Of a stretch of 64,000 nucleotides of DNA, positions 35,245-45,712 are shown piece after piece; positions within the stretch are counted from its first letter, which is position 1, and every line of letters begins with the position of its first letter. The stretch is from Halomonas sp. S3-1-1 (lineage in GTDB: Bacteria; Pseudomonadota; Gammaproteobacteria; Pseudomonadales; Halomonadaceae), in NCBI RefSeq assembly GCF_023757625.1, contig NZ_JALGBZ010000002.1, forward strand, positions 620,001-684,000. Reading direction: 5' to 3'. The notes under the pieces are model-generated. The model searched no databases and had not been told where the DNA came from. It was given only the letters and a program-made list of their open reading frames with translations. Position numbers and translations under genes: made by a program.

Positions 35245-36157
35245 GAGCGGAGAAGAGCCCCTTTGGCTTGAACGCGAGGATGATGGCCATGAGGATGTAG
35301 ATCAGCATGGCTGCCAGGGCGGCACCGACGCCGGCCGCTTCCGAAGGCGGCATGAAGGCACGAAAGAGAATCGGCAGATAGACACGCCCCAGGGTGTCCA
35401 CCACGCCGACCAGCAAGGCGCCGAAAAGCGCTCCCTTGATCGAGCCGATTCCGCCGATGACGATCACCACGAAGGCCAGAATCAGCACCGGCTCGCCCAT
35501 GCCTACCTGCACCGACTGCAGCGCGCCGACCAGCGCGCCCGCAAGTCCGGCAAGGCTTGCACCGAGGGCGAAGACCACGGTATAGAGCTTCGAAATGTTA
35601 ACTCCCAGCGCACCGATCATTTCGCGATCGCTTTCGCCGGCACGAATACGCATACCAAGGCGCGTTCTCGAAATGAGCAGATAAAGTGCGATGGCAATGA
35701 CGACTCCCACACCGATCAGCATCAGCCGATAGGTGGGGTAGCGGGTGTCACCGGGCAAGGTCACGAAACCGGTCAGCCAGGAAGGCGGGCTCAAGCGCAG
35801 AGGGGAGGAGCCAAAAAGCCAGCGCGTTCCTTCGGAAAAGATCAGTATCAGCGCGAAGGTGGCCAGCACCTGATCAAGATGGGAGCGATGGTAGAGCCTT
35901 CGTATTACGATCAGCTCCACCAACGCGCCGGCGACGGCCGCCGCCGCCATGCCGGCGGCCAGCCCCGTCAGAAAAGAGCCTGTCGAGGCGGCGACCGCCG
36001 CCGTGGCATAGGCCCCGACCATGTAGAAGGAGCCGTGGGCGAGGTTGATCAATCCCATCACCCCGAACACTAGCGTTAGGCCGCTGGCCATCAAAAACAG
36101 CATGGTGCCAAGCTGCAGACCGTTGAGTAATTGCTCGATTAGCAGAGTAACGGACAC
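35237..36157 (-). CDS. livH: Liv-type ABC transporter permease LivH
   Basis: A 306-residue permease with typical LivH features: LLNGLQLGTMLFLMASGLTL at the N-terminus, INLAHGSFYMVGAY, and GGIGSIKGALFGALLVG. It starts with GTG 36157 behind AAGGATA. It follows livK by 60 bp and overlaps livM. Confidence 0.92.
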   Translation of the reverse strand: MSVTLLIEQLLNGLQLGTMLFLMASGLTLVFGVMGLINLAHGSFYMVGAYATAAVAASTGSFLTGLAAGMAAAAVAGALVELIVIRRLYHRSHLDQVLATFALILIFSEGTRWLFGSSPLRLSPPSWLTGFVTLPGDTRYPTYRLMLIGVGVVIAIALYLLISRTRLGMRIRAGESDREMIGALGVNISKLYTVVFALGASLAGLAGALVGALQSVQVGMGEPVLILAFVVIVIGGIGSIKGALFGALLVGVVDTLGRVYLPILFRAFMPPSEAAGVGAALAAMLIYILMAIILAFKPKGLFSAHD

Positions 36158-36217
36158 GTTGGGTATCCTTGACCGAGTGAGGAGAAGGGCCGAGCATTTG
36201 CGCCCGGCCCGGCGGGA

Positions 36218-37360
36218 TCACATCTGGCACTGCTCGTAATAGATATCCTGGATATCTTCGATGGCGACACCGATCAAGCGGTTGGTCGGCTGGCCGTCGT
36301 CTCCCTCAACGACCTCGCGAACGTAGATGTCCTGAATGGGGTGCTGGTTGGGGCCGAAGCGGAACTCACCGCGCACGCTGTCGAAATCGGCGGCGCGCAG
36401 CGCTTCACGAAAGGCGTCCGCGTCATCAGGGTGGGCGCTATCGAGCGCGCTCAGGATCAGGTTGGCCGTGTCATAACCTTGTGCCGCGTAGAGCGTCGGT
36501 GTGCGGTCGTAGGTTTCGCGAAAACTGTCCACGAAGCGGTGGTTGGCCTCGTTATCGAGATCATAGGCCCACAAGGAGGTGTTGCGTGCGCCAATCGCCG
36601 CGCTGCCCACGGCCTTGATGAGGATTTCATCAAAGGAGAACGCCGCGCCAAAAATGGGGATATCCACCCCCGAGCTTTCCCACTGCTTCATGAACGAGAT
36701 GCCCATGCCGCCGGGCAGAAAGAAGAACAGGCTGTCCGCGTCGCTGGCGCGGATTTGCGCGATCTCGGCGGCGTAGTCGGTTTGGCCCATCTGGGTGTAC
36801 AGCTCGTCGACGACGTCACCTTCATAAAGGTGCTTGAACCCGGCCAGCGCATCGGTGCCCGCGGGGTAGTTGGGAGCCATGATGATCGGTCGCTCGTAAC
36901 CCTGTTCGCGCATGTAGGCGCCCATGGCACCGTGCAGGTTGTCGTTCTGGTAGGCCACGTTGAAGTAGTTTTCATGGCACATGCGCCCGGCAAGGTCGGA
37001 AGGCCCGGCGTTGGGCGAAAGGTAGAAAGTGCCCTGGCGAGTCACCGCCGGTACCACCGCCATGGCCAGGTTGGACCAGATGATGCCGGTCATGATATCG
37101 ACGTCGTCGCGCTGCATGAATTCATTGGCCAGGCTGCGTGCAAGGTCCGGGCGATTGGCATCATCCTGGATGAGGACCTCGATATCGTCGCGGCCGGATT
37201 GCTCGATGGCCAGCATGAAGCCATCGCGAACGTCCACACCCAAGTGCGAGCCCCCTCCGGAGAGTGTGGTGATCATGCCGATCTTAACGTCATCGGCTTG
37301 CGCTGCCAGCACGCTCGATGAAAGAAGCAGGCCGAGGCCAAAGCGGGTGATCTGTTTCAT
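36218..37360 (-). CDS. livK: Liv-type ABC transporter substrate-binding protein
   Basis: A 380-residue periplasmic binding protein. It begins with a signal peptide of about 22 residues (MKQITRFGLGLLLSSSVLAA), followed by a two-lobed Peripla_BP_6 domain (KIGMITTLSGGGSHLGVDVRDG). Homologues near aromatic-acid CoA pathways bind aromatic acids; anthranilate is the inferred ligand here. It lies 26 bp downstream of the CoA ligase gene and has GAGGGAA before its start. Confidence 0.88.
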   Translation of the reverse strand: MKQITRFGLGLLLSSSVLAAQADDVKIGMITTLSGGGSHLGVDVRDGFMLAIEQSGRDDIEVLIQDDANRPDLARSLANEFMQRDDVDIMTGIIWSNLAMAVVPAVTRQGTFYLSPNAGPSDLAGRMCHENYFNVAYQNDNLHGAMGAYMREQGYERPIIMAPNYPAGTDALAGFKHLYEGDVVDELYTQMGQTDYAAEIAQIRASDADSLFFFLPGGMGISFMKQWESSGVDIPIFGAAFSFDEILIKAVGSAAIGARNTSLWAYDLDNEANHRFVDSFRETYDRTPTLYAAQGYDTANLILSALDSAHPDDADAFREALRAADFDSVRGEFRFGPNQHPIQDIYVREVVEGDDGQPTNRLIGVAIEDIQDIYYEQCQM

Positions 37361-37386
37361 GTCGGTTCCCTCATGTATTGGTCGTT

Positions 37387-39048
37387 TTATTGCTGAGAGG
37401 CTGATTCGTGGATACTCGGTGTGTCGTCTTGCGAAGGCTTCGCCAGCCGAAAACGCTGCACCTTACCGGTAGTCGTCTTGGGCAGTTGATCGATGAAGCT
37501 GACCGAGCGCGGGTACTTGTAGGGCGCAATCGTCTGTTTGACATGGTCCTGAAGCATTTTTCCGCAGGCCTCATCTTCTTCAAATCCTGCGTTTAATACC
37601 ACGAACGCCTTGACGATTTGCCCCCGCTCGAGATCGGGAACGCCGATCACCGCGCACTCCTTGACCGCGGGATGGGCAAGCAGGGCCGACTCCACCTCGG
37701 GGCCGGCGATGTTGTAACCGGCGGAGACGATCATGTCATCGTTGCGGGCGGCAAAGTGTAAGTAGCCCTCCGCGTCCTGATAAAACGCATCGCCAGTGAT
37801 GTTCCAACCATCGACGACGTAGTTTTGCTGGCGCTTGTCCGCCAGGTAGCGACAGCCCGTTGGGCCACGCACGGCGAGCCGTCCAACGGTGCCCGCAGGT
37901 ACTTCCTGCATATCACTGTCGACGATTCGGGCCTGGTAGCCGGCTACCGGTTTACCGGTACAGTTGGGGCGGTGATCGTCCAGACGATTAGAAATGAAGA
38001 TGTGGAGCATTTCCGTGGCGCCAATGCCGTCGATGATCGGGGTACCGGTTTGCTCGATCCAGTCGTGATAGATGGGCGCCGGCAGAGTTTCGCCGGCGGA
38101 GACCGCCACGCGCAGGCTGCCCAGGTCGTCATGGCGGGTGGGGGAGGCGAGCATCGCGCGATAGGCGGTCGGGGCAGTGAAGACGACCGTTGCCTGGTAT
38201 TCACGGATAATGTCCATCATGTTGGGCGGGGAGGCGTGCTCGAGCAGCACGGCACAGGCCCCAAAGCGCAGTGGAAACACCGCCAGCCCGCCAAGGCCGA
38301 AGGTGAATGCCAACGGCGGCGAGCCCACGAAAACGTCATCGGCGCTGACCTTGAGCACCTCCCTGGCGTAACCGTCAGCAATCACCAGCAGATCGCGATG
38401 ATAGTGCAGGGTGGCCTTGGGTGAGCCCGTGGTGCCCGAGGTAAATCCCATCAGCGCGATATCATCGGCGGCGGTGTCTACCGCCTTGAACGTCACGGGT
38501 TTTGAAAGTGCCAGGCGATCGAGCTCCGCCTCGTGATTGGCCGTGCCGTCGAAGCCGACGATACGTGCAAGTCCGGGGCTTGCCTTCTGGCACTCATGGA
38601 GTTCGTCGAGAAGGCGAGTGTCGCATAGCGCAAGGCTGATCTCGGCCTTGTCGACGATCTGCGAAAGCTCTTTTGCGCGCAGCATCGGCATGGTGTTCAC
38701 CACGACGGCGCCCGCCTTGGTCGCCGCCAGCCAGCAGGCCACCATGGCCGGATTGTTGGCCGAACGAATCAGCACACGGTTGCCGGCAACGATGCCCAGG
38801 TCGTCGACCAGAACATGCGCCAAGCGATTCGTCCACTCACAAAGCTCCTGGTAGGAGCGGCGGCGGCCGTTGCCCGCCAGGGCCGTGCGCTGGCCGTGCC
38901 CTTGAGCCACGAGCCGGTCGCAGAGTTCGACGCCGACGTTGAAGCGTTTTGGGTAGTCGTGGCTGCCGAGCAGAAACTCGGGCTGCTTCTCGATAGGTGG
39001 AAGATTGTCCCGTGGAAACGTGTCCAGATGGGCCGACTCGGTATACAT
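37387..39048 (-). CDS. abmG: Aromatic acid-CoA ligase, probable 2-aminobenzoate-CoA ligase
   Basis: A 553-residue ANL-family ligase that activates a carboxylic acid with ATP and CoA. The phosphate loop FTSGTTGSPKATLH, the IDGIGATEMLHIFISN motif, GWNITGDAFY and the C-terminal lysine motif PKTTTGKVQRF are all present. It resembles the benzoate/2-aminobenzoate-CoA ligase group. ATG 39048 has GGAGG six bases upstream; a TTG two codons earlier lies within that region. Benzoate, salicylate or another aryl acid are alternatives. The substrate is inferred from the monooxygenase/reductase gene upstream in the same operon. Confidence 0.78.
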   Translation of the reverse strand: MYTESAHLDTFPRDNLPPIEKQPEFLLGSHDYPKRFNVGVELCDRLVAQGHGQRTALAGNGRRRSYQELCEWTNRLAHVLVDDLGIVAGNRVLIRSANNPAMVACWLAATKAGAVVVNTMPMLRAKELSQIVDKAEISLALCDTRLLDELHECQKASPGLARIVGFDGTANHEAELDRLALSKPVTFKAVDTAADDIALMGFTSGTTGSPKATLHYHRDLLVIADGYAREVLKVSADDVFVGSPPLAFTFGLGGLAVFPLRFGACAVLLEHASPPNMMDIIREYQATVVFTAPTAYRAMLASPTRHDDLGSLRVAVSAGETLPAPIYHDWIEQTGTPIIDGIGATEMLHIFISNRLDDHRPNCTGKPVAGYQARIVDSDMQEVPAGTVGRLAVRGPTGCRYLADKRQQNYVVDGWNITGDAFYQDAEGYLHFAARNDDMIVSAGYNIAGPEVESALLAHPAVKECAVIGVPDLERGQIVKAFVVLNAGFEEDEACGKMLQDHVKQTIAPYKYPRSVSFIDQLPKTTTGKVQRFRLAKPSQDDTPSIHESASQQ

Positions 39049-39187
39049 GACCAACCTCCGTATTTAGTGTCGTTATTTATTCCCGGCTGTGCCTTGATCG
39101 GGCGCTTCCGGGGATACGGTGTCTGGCGTTTAATGCGTGATTGTTCTTGTTTTTTATTTTGACTGTTTCAGTGGCGCGATAGTCAGC

Positions 39188-40335
<1,148 letters not shown>

Positions 40336-40336
<1 letters not shown>

Positions 40337-41148
40337 CAGTCCCCCTTGAACTCAGGTGTTTGCTTGGCAACAAAAGCCCGGTAGGCGCGCTCGAAGTCTT
40401 TGGTCTGCATGCAGATCGCTTGGGCCTGGGCTTCGGATTCGATGGCCTGATCGAGGCTCATCGACCACTCCTGGTTAAGCTGTGTCTTGGTGATGCCGTG
40501 AGCGAAGGTGGGTCCCTCGGCCAGGCGTGTAGTGTAGGCGAGGGCTTCTTCCTCAAGCGCTTCGGGCTCGACTACGCGGTTATAGAAGCCCCAGTGAAGG
40601 CCTTCCTCGGCGCTCATGCTGCGCCCGCTGTAGAGTAGGTCCGCCGCGCGGCCCTGGCCGATGATGCGTGGCAGCATGGCGCAGGCCCCCATGTCGCAGC
40701 CCGCCAGCCCCACCCGCGTAAACAGAAAGGCCGTCTTGGCGCGGGGGGTGGCAAAACGTATGTCCGAGGCCATGGCGATGATCGCCCCGGCGCCAACGCA
40801 GATACCGTCGATCGCGGTAATGACCGGTTTCCCGCAGTGAAGCATCGCCTTGACCAGATCCCCGGTCATGCGGGTGAATTCGAGCAGCTCTTTCATCTCC
40901 CTGCCCACCAGCGGCCCGATGATCTCGTGTACGTCGCCGCCGGAGCAGAAGTTGCCGCCATTGGCGGTGAACACCACGGCGTGGACGTCGGTGGCGTAGG
41001 GCAGTGCCCGGAAGGTATCGCGAAGCTCGGCGTAGCTTTCAAACGTCAGTGGGTTCTTACGCTCGGGACGGTTCAGCCGAATGACGGCGACGCCGTCATG
41101 CATTTCCCAGATAAAGTGTTCGGGTTTCAAATCAGCCATGCGCGTCAT
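40336..41148 (-). CDS. Crotonase-family (enoyl-CoA hydratase-like) protein with altered catalytic glutamates
   Basis: A 270-residue crotonase. The oxyanion-hole region is present ([12 protein letters not shown] near 66-77 and [17 protein letters not shown]). In the catalytic stretch [19 protein letters not shown], the position of Glu144 in rat hydratase appears to be Arg145, and Glu164 corresponds to Asp170. Simple syn-hydration is therefore uncertain; ring hydrolysis, isomerisation or a modified hydratase is possible. ATG 41148 is used, with an ATG three codons later as alternative. It sits between the MarR and acyl-CoA dehydrogenase genes. Confidence 0.85.
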
Positions 41149-41170
41149 GTTGTTGTTCTCGCCTCAATCG

Positions 41171-41623
41171 TTAATCGGTGTCGCGGGTAGCGGTAGGCAA
41201 GCTGTGGAGCAGCTCGCCGATATGGTGGGCGTCCTCCTCGCCTACGCCCTCGAAGAGGGCGTTGATCCAGCGTTCGTGCTCGACGGCCATGGCGCTGAAT
41301 ACCTCGCGACCGGTTCGGGTCAAGCACACCCGCGTGGCACGGCGGTCACCCTCGATGGCGATCCGCTCGACGTTGCCATCTTCCACGAGGCGGTCGACGA
41401 TGCCGGTGACGTTGCCGTTGGATACCCGCAGCCGCCTGGAAAGCTCGTTCATCTTCAGCCCGTCCTGGTCGGCGTACAGCGCTGCCATGACGTCGAAGCG
41501 AGGAAGCGTCGTATCGTGCTCGGTACGCAGGCGCTCACGCAGGATGGACTCGGTCTGACGGGTCACTCGCAGCATGCGCAGCCACAGGCGCAGGCGCTCC
41601 TTGCTTAGGCTCTGGGCGGTCAT
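41171..41623 (-). CDS. MarR-family transcriptional regulator
   Basis: A 150-residue winged-helix regulator. The wHTH spans about residues 55-105 (MNELSRRLRVSNGNVTGIVDRL ends the recognition region; the wing follows at EGDRRATRVCLT). MarR repressors of CoA-dependent aromatic pathways usually respond to the aryl-CoA ester. It lies inside the operon, overlapping the SDR stop by four bases, so it probably controls its own operon through the dyad at 44705-44743. Start MTAQSLSK at 41623. Confidence 0.88.
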   Translation of the reverse strand: MTAQSLSKERLRLWLRMLRVTRQTESILRERLRTEHDTTLPRFDVMAALYADQDGLKMNELSRRLRVSNGNVTGIVDRLVEDGNVERIAIEGDRRATRVCLTRTGREVFSAMAVEHERWINALFEGVGEEDAHHIGELLHSLPTATRDTD

Positions 41624-42375
41624 ACTTCGCCCCCGGAAATGGAAATGGCCTGGCCGGTAATGGCCCCGCTGCCGGGCCCGCACAGCCAAAGCGCCGTGGC
41701 AGTCACCTCGGCAGGAGCCACCAGCCGCCCGGTCGGGTTGGTCGACTGAAAGTGCTCGGTGGCCTGCTCCAGGGACTGCCCGGTTTTGGCGACGATGTTC
41801 TCCACGCTTGCGGCGAGCAGCGGCGTATCGGTAAAGCCCGGGCAGAGCGCGTTGACGGTCACGTTGCGGCTGGCGGTTTCCGCCGCGAGCGCGCGCACCA
41901 AACCCACCACGCCGTGCTTGGCTGCGCAGTACGCGCCAACGTAGGCATAGCCCTTGAGCCCCGCGGTTGAGGCCACGGCAATCAATCGGCCGCCATCATT
42001 GAGCCGCTTGAGCCCTTCACGAAGGGTGAGAAATACGCCGCTCAGATTCACGTCGAGCATGCGCTGCCACTGCTCGAGGGAGGTTTTGGCGAAAGGCGCG
42101 CTCTCGGCGGCCCCGGCGTTGGCGATCACGATATCCACGCTTTCGAGCGTCTCGAACAGCGCCACCATTGCGGCCTCGTCGGTTACGTCTACTACCTCGA
42201 ACGCGAGACCGTCATGCGCCTGGGCCAGTGCTTCGAGGGGCTCGCGCCGTCGGCCGGTAACGGTGACACGCGCTCCCGCCTCAACGAAACCGCGCGCCAT
42301 GTCGGCGCCGATACCGCTACCGCCACCGGTGATGACAACGCGCTTGCCGCTCAGGTGCTCGCTAAAGTGGCTCAT
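41620..42375 (-). CDS. Short-chain dehydrogenase/reductase (SDR)
   Basis: A 251-residue classical SDR. The cofactor motif TGGGSGIG is near residue 18, NAG in [11 protein letters not shown], and the active-site YCAAK with the upstream serine in VASTAG. In the operon it fits 3-hydroxyacyl-CoA dehydrogenation or reduction of the ring ketone. Start MSHFSEHL at 42375 overlaps the monooxygenase stop by four bases; the frame is open further upstream inside that gene. Confidence 0.88.
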   Translation of the reverse strand: MSHFSEHLSGKRVVITGGGSGIGADMARGFVEAGARVTVTGRRREPLEALAQAHDGLAFEVVDVTDEAAMVALFETLESVDIVIANAGAAESAPFAKTSLEQWQRMLDVNLSGVFLTLREGLKRLNDGGRLIAVASTAGLKGYAYVGAYCAAKHGVVGLVRALAAETASRNVTVNALCPGFTDTPLLAASVENIVAKTGQSLEQATEHFQSTNPTGRLVAPAEVTATALWLCGPGSGAITGQAISISGGEV

Positions 42376-44657
42376 ATCCACCCCTCGTTGCGTTCGGCCA
42401 GGCGTTTGAACTGAGCCCCGCCCGCCTGGTAGGGGGCCGGCCACGCGACGTCGTCATCCCCGAGCCCGGCGGCTACGTGAAGCGTCCAGTAAGGATCGGC
42501 CAGGTGCGGGCGGGCAATGCACACCAGATCCGCTCGCCCGGCGATCAGTATCGAGTTCACGTGATCGGCCTGGTAAATATTACCGACGGCCATCGTGGCA
42601 ATCGGCGTCTCGTTGCGGATGCGATCGGAGAAGGGGGTTTGGAACATGCGCCCGTATACCGGCTTGGCCTGGGTCGAGGTCTGCCCGGCGGACACGTCGA
42701 TGATGTCGACGTGGGCCTCTCGCAGGCGTTTGGCGATCTCGACCGCCTCGTCCGGCGTCACGCCTTCGTCGCCGCGCCAGTCGTTGGCGGAAATGCGTAC
42801 GGCGAGCGGTTTCTCTGCGGGCCAGACATCGCGTACCGCCTGGATCACTTCGAGCGGGTAGTGCAGACGGTTGTCCAGCGAGCCGCCGTACTCGTCATCG
42901 CGGTGGTTGGTCAGCGGCGTGATGAAGGAAGAGAGCAGGTAGCCGTGGGCCGCGTGTATCTCGATCATATCGAACCCGGCGCGCTCGGCCCTGCGGGCGG
43001 CCGCGACGAACTCGTCGCGCACGTGGTCCATGTCCTCGCGCGTCATGGCGCGTGGCACCTGATTGCGTTCCGACCAAGGAATCGCGGAAGCCGCCATGAT
43101 TGGCCAGTTGGCCTCGATGAGCGGCGCATCCATCTCTTCCCAGCCAAGCTGGGTAGAGCCCTTGGGGCCCGAATGGCCGATCTGGGCACAGAGTTTGGCG
43201 CGGGTCTCCTGATGAACGAAGTCGCAAAGCCGCTTCCACGCCGCCTCGTGCTCCGGTGCGTAGAGCCCCGGGCAGCCGGGCGTGATGCGACCGGTGGCGC
43301 TGACGCAGGTCATCTCGGTATATACAAGCCCCGCGCCCCCTTTGGCGCGCTCGGCGTAGTGGCTGAAATGCCAGTCGGTGGGGCAGCCGTCGACGGCCTT
43401 GTACTGCGCCATGGGTGAGACCACCACGCGGTTGATCAGGTGCATGTCGCGAAGCTGGTAGGGGGCGAACATGGGCGCTCGCGCGCTATCCGGGTTGCCC
43501 GCCTGCGTCTGGAACCAGCGCTCGGCGCTTTCCAGCCACTGCGGGTCGCGGGCGCGCAGGTTTTCATGGCTGATGCGCTGCGAGCGGGTCAACAGCGAGT
43601 AGTTGAACTGCACCGGGTCGAGATCCAGGTAGCGCTTGATCTGCTCGAACCACTCCGTCGAGTTGCGCGCCGCCGACTGAAGCCTCAATACCTCGAAACG
43701 GCGCTCCTCTTCATAGCGGGCGATCGCTGCCTTACTGTCGCTCTCACTATGTAGATACGTGGCCAGCGCAATAGCGCTTTCCAAAGCCAGCTTGGAGCCC
43801 GAGCCGATCGAAAAGTGGGCCGTGGCCGCCGCATCCCCCATGAGCACGATATTCTGATAGCTCCAGCGCTCACACAAAACGCGAGGGAAGTTGATCCAGG
43901 CAGAACCACGGATGTGATTGGCGTTGGTCATTAAGGCATGACCGTTCAGGTGTCGCGCGAATATACGCTCGCAAACCGCGATCGATTCCTGCTGGCTAAG
44001 CTCGCCAAAACCAAACGCTTGCCAGGTCTCTTCGCTGCACTCGACGATGAATGTCGCGGTGTCGCTATCGAACTGATAGGCGTGCGCCCACACCCAGCCA
44101 TGCTCGGTGTTCTCGAAGATGAAGGTGAAGGCGTCGTTGAAGGTTTGGTGAGTGCCTAACCAAACGAATTTACACGCCCTGACGTCGATATCGGGATTGA
44201 AGTGCTCGGCATGGATCTGACGGGTTCGGGAGTTGAGGCCATCGGAGGCGATAACGAGGTCATAGTCACGCTGGCATTGGTCGATAACCGCTTGGGTCAC
44301 GTCCGTTTCGAAGCGCATTTCGATACCCAGTTCCCGGGCACGCTCCTGTAACAGGATGAGTAGTTGCCTGCGACCGATGCCGCAGAACCCATGGCCGGTA
44401 GAAACGGTTTTAACACCTTTATGAACAACCGCAATGTCATCCCAGTAAGCAAAATGCTCGCGAATGCGCTCGGCGCTCACTGGGTCGTTCGTCGTCAGGT
44501 TCTCAAGGGTTTCGTCTGACAGTACGACGCCCCAGCCAAAGGTATCGTCGGGTCGATTGCGCTCCATGACGACCACTTCGTGATCCGGATTGCGCAATTT
44601 CATGCTAATAGCAAAATAGAGACCGGCGGGCCCTCCACCTAAACAGGCAACTTTCAT
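42372..44657 (-). CDS. abmA: Fused FAD monooxygenase / old-yellow-enzyme reductase, probable 2-aminobenzoyl-CoA monooxygenase/reductase
   Basis: A 761-residue fusion. Residues 1 to about 390 are an FAD aromatic hydroxylase: G7-x-G9-x2-G12 dinucleotide motif at the N-terminus and GD motif at 274-275 (LMGDAAA). Residues about 395-761 are an NADH:flavin oxidoreductase of the old-yellow-enzyme type with HAAHGYL at 568-574 and [11 protein letters not shown]. This domain order is that of Azoarcus evansii 2-aminobenzoyl-CoA monooxygenase/reductase, which hydroxylates and dearomatises anthraniloyl-CoA. Similar fusions are annotated as salicylyl-CoA 5-hydroxylase; the beta-oxidation-like neighbours and absence of a gentisate dioxygenase favour anthranilate. 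First gene of the operon, with GGGAG upstream. Confidence 0.82.
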   Translation of the reverse strand: MKVACLGGGPAGLYFAISMKLRNPDHEVVVMERNRPDDTFGWGVVLSDETLENLTTNDPVSAERIREHFAYWDDIAVVHKGVKTVSTGHGFCGIGRRQLLILLQERARELGIEMRFETDVTQAVIDQCQRDYDLVIASDGLNSRTRQIHAEHFNPDIDVRACKFVWLGTHQTFNDAFTFIFENTEHGWVWAHAYQFDSDTATFIVECSEETWQAFGFGELSQQESIAVCERIFARHLNGHALMTNANHIRGSAWINFPRVLCERWSYQNIVLMGDAAATAHFSIGSGSKLALESAIALATYLHSESDSKAAIARYEEERRFEVLRLQSAARNSTEWFEQIKRYLDLDPVQFNYSLLTRSQRISHENLRARDPQWLESAERWFQTQAGNPDSARAPMFAPYQLRDMHLINRVVVSPMAQYKAVDGCPTDWHFSHYAERAKGGAGLVYTEMTCVSATGRITPGCPGLYAPEHEAAWKRLCDFVHQETRAKLCAQIGHSGPKGSTQLGWEEMDAPLIEANWPIMAASAIPWSERNQVPRAMTREDMDHVRDEFVAAARRAERAGFDMIEIHAAHGYLLSSFITPLTNHRDDEYGGSLDNRLHYPLEVIQAVRDVWPAEKPLAVRISANDWRGDEGVTPDEAVEIAKRLREAHVDIIDVSAGQTSTQAKPVYGRMFQTPFSDRIRNETPIATMAVGNIYQADHVNSILIAGRADLVCIARPHLADPYWTLHVAAGLGDDDVAWPAPYQAGGAQFKRLAERNEGWI

Positions 44658-44704
44658 TTTTTATTCTCCCTGTGGATTCTTGTTTCAAGGTAAAGAGCCT
44701 TTAT

Positions 44705-44743
44705 AGAAACTTCAAGCTTAAATTTTTTAGACTTAAAGTTTCT
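44705..44743. promoter_or_regulatory. Candidate operator dyad of the anthranilate operon
   Basis: AGAAACTTCAAG at 44705 and CTTAAAGTTTCT ending at 44743 are inverted repeats with one mismatch in 12, separated by a 15-nt AT-rich spacer. A minus-strand -10-like TATAAA lies at 44705-44700, 43 bp upstream of the monooxygenase start. A repressor bound here would cover the promoter; the operon-encoded MarR protein is the likely ligand. The dyad lies in the 313-bp gap between the operon and rsd (44658-44970), which otherwise holds only rsd control sequence. Confidence 0.55.
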
Positions 44744-44970
44744 GTGAGTGTGTGGGTCAGTGAACAGTCAGTGTTGGAATTTGAAACGCATCGGCAGCGG
44801 CTGGCGTCGGTTGAAGCCGGGAGAGCTTTTTCTGGTGGGTTGGTTAGCAGCTTTCTAAAAGTGCCAAAAAGGTAGTGCTGGATTTTCACGTAAAACCACT
44901 CCTGGCGGGATTGACAGACGTATACCGAAAAGAGAGTCTAGAGTTCACGAAAAATGGCAAGGAGAACGCC

Positions 44971-45450
44971 ATGCTGGAGAATTGTAAAAACGCTCAGGAG
45001 CGATGGGGCGGGGTGCATAGCCTAATCGATCGCTGGCTGGAGCAGCGCCGAACCTTTTTGATCAGTTTCATCGAGTTGAAAGAAGCGTGCGACTCGGAGC
45101 TCGAGGCGGTTAACAAGACGCGCATCGATACCTTCAGCGAACTGTTGATGGACTACATCAGCGCCGGGCATTTCGAGATCTACCCGGAACTCGCCCGCGA
45201 AGCCAAGGCCTTCGACGACGATAGCGCTCTTGAAATCGCCAGCAAGCTGCTTGAGCGCCTGGAAATGTCGACCGCCATGGTGCTGGAGTTCGACGAAGAC
45301 TTCACCACCGTCGAACACTGCCAGACGAATCTTAACCGGCTACCGGCTTGGCTCGACCGCCTCGCCAAGGGGTTGGCCGAGCGCTTTGCGTTGGAAGATC
45401 AGCTCATCGCACGCATGCACGCCGCCCACAGCCCGCAGACTACCTCTTAA
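44971..45450 (+). CDS. rsd: Anti-sigma-70 regulator Rsd/AlgQ
   Basis: A 159-residue helical protein of the Rsd/AlgQ family, which binds RpoD and shifts RNA polymerase toward alternative sigma factors. Family patterns are SLIDRWLEQRRTFL, LLMDYISAGHFEIYPEL and a C-terminal LAERFALEDQLI. ATG 44971 follows AAGGAG at correct spacing; the longer frame from 44875 lacks a site. A perfect TTGACA at 44911-44916 may be its -35, though no good -10 follows. It ends convergent to the RND genes. Confidence 0.87.
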   Translation: MLENCKNAQERWGGVHSLIDRWLEQRRTFLISFIELKEACDSELEAVNKTRIDTFSELLMDYISAGHFEIYPELAREAKAFDDDSALEIASKLLERLEMSTAMVLEFDEDFTTVEHCQTNLNRLPAWLDRLAKGLAERFALEDQLIARMHAAHSPQTTS

Positions 45451-45469
45451 GCAACAGCTTACCAGTTAA

Positions 45470-45712
45470 GCGGGATACCTGGCCAAAGAGCCGCTATCAC
45501 CCAAGGGCGGCTGTCGCCGCCATCGCCCAATGAATTGGGCTCCTACGATGAAATTGCACTCCCGATATTTTGCCCAACCTCATGTAGGAGCAGGCTTCAG
45601 CCAGCGACGCAGCGCAAAGCGCTGCCGGGGTCAGGCGGAGTAGTCACATAAAGTGCCTGTAATGCCAACGGTGGCTATCACCGACATCGCCCAATAAAAT
45701 TAGGCGCCTACG
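45470..45712. repeat. Cluster of REP-like elements after rsd
   Basis: The 257-bp gap 45451-45707 holds no gene. It contains CGCCCAATGAATTGGGCTCC at 45524-45543, TGTAGGAGCAGGCTTCAGCC at 45583-45602, and a second diverged copy (GACATCGCCCAATAAAATTA at about 45684-45703). Both outer copies are followed by CCTACGATGAA. The last copy runs into the 3' end of the RND gene. Confidence 0.7.

Noticed and set aside
42372-44657. Salicylyl-CoA 5-hydroxylase as the name of the fused flavoprotein
   Set aside because: The operon lacks a gentisate dioxygenase and carries acyl-CoA dehydrogenase, crotonase and SDR genes that fit anthranilate better; kept as the main alternative, not the call.
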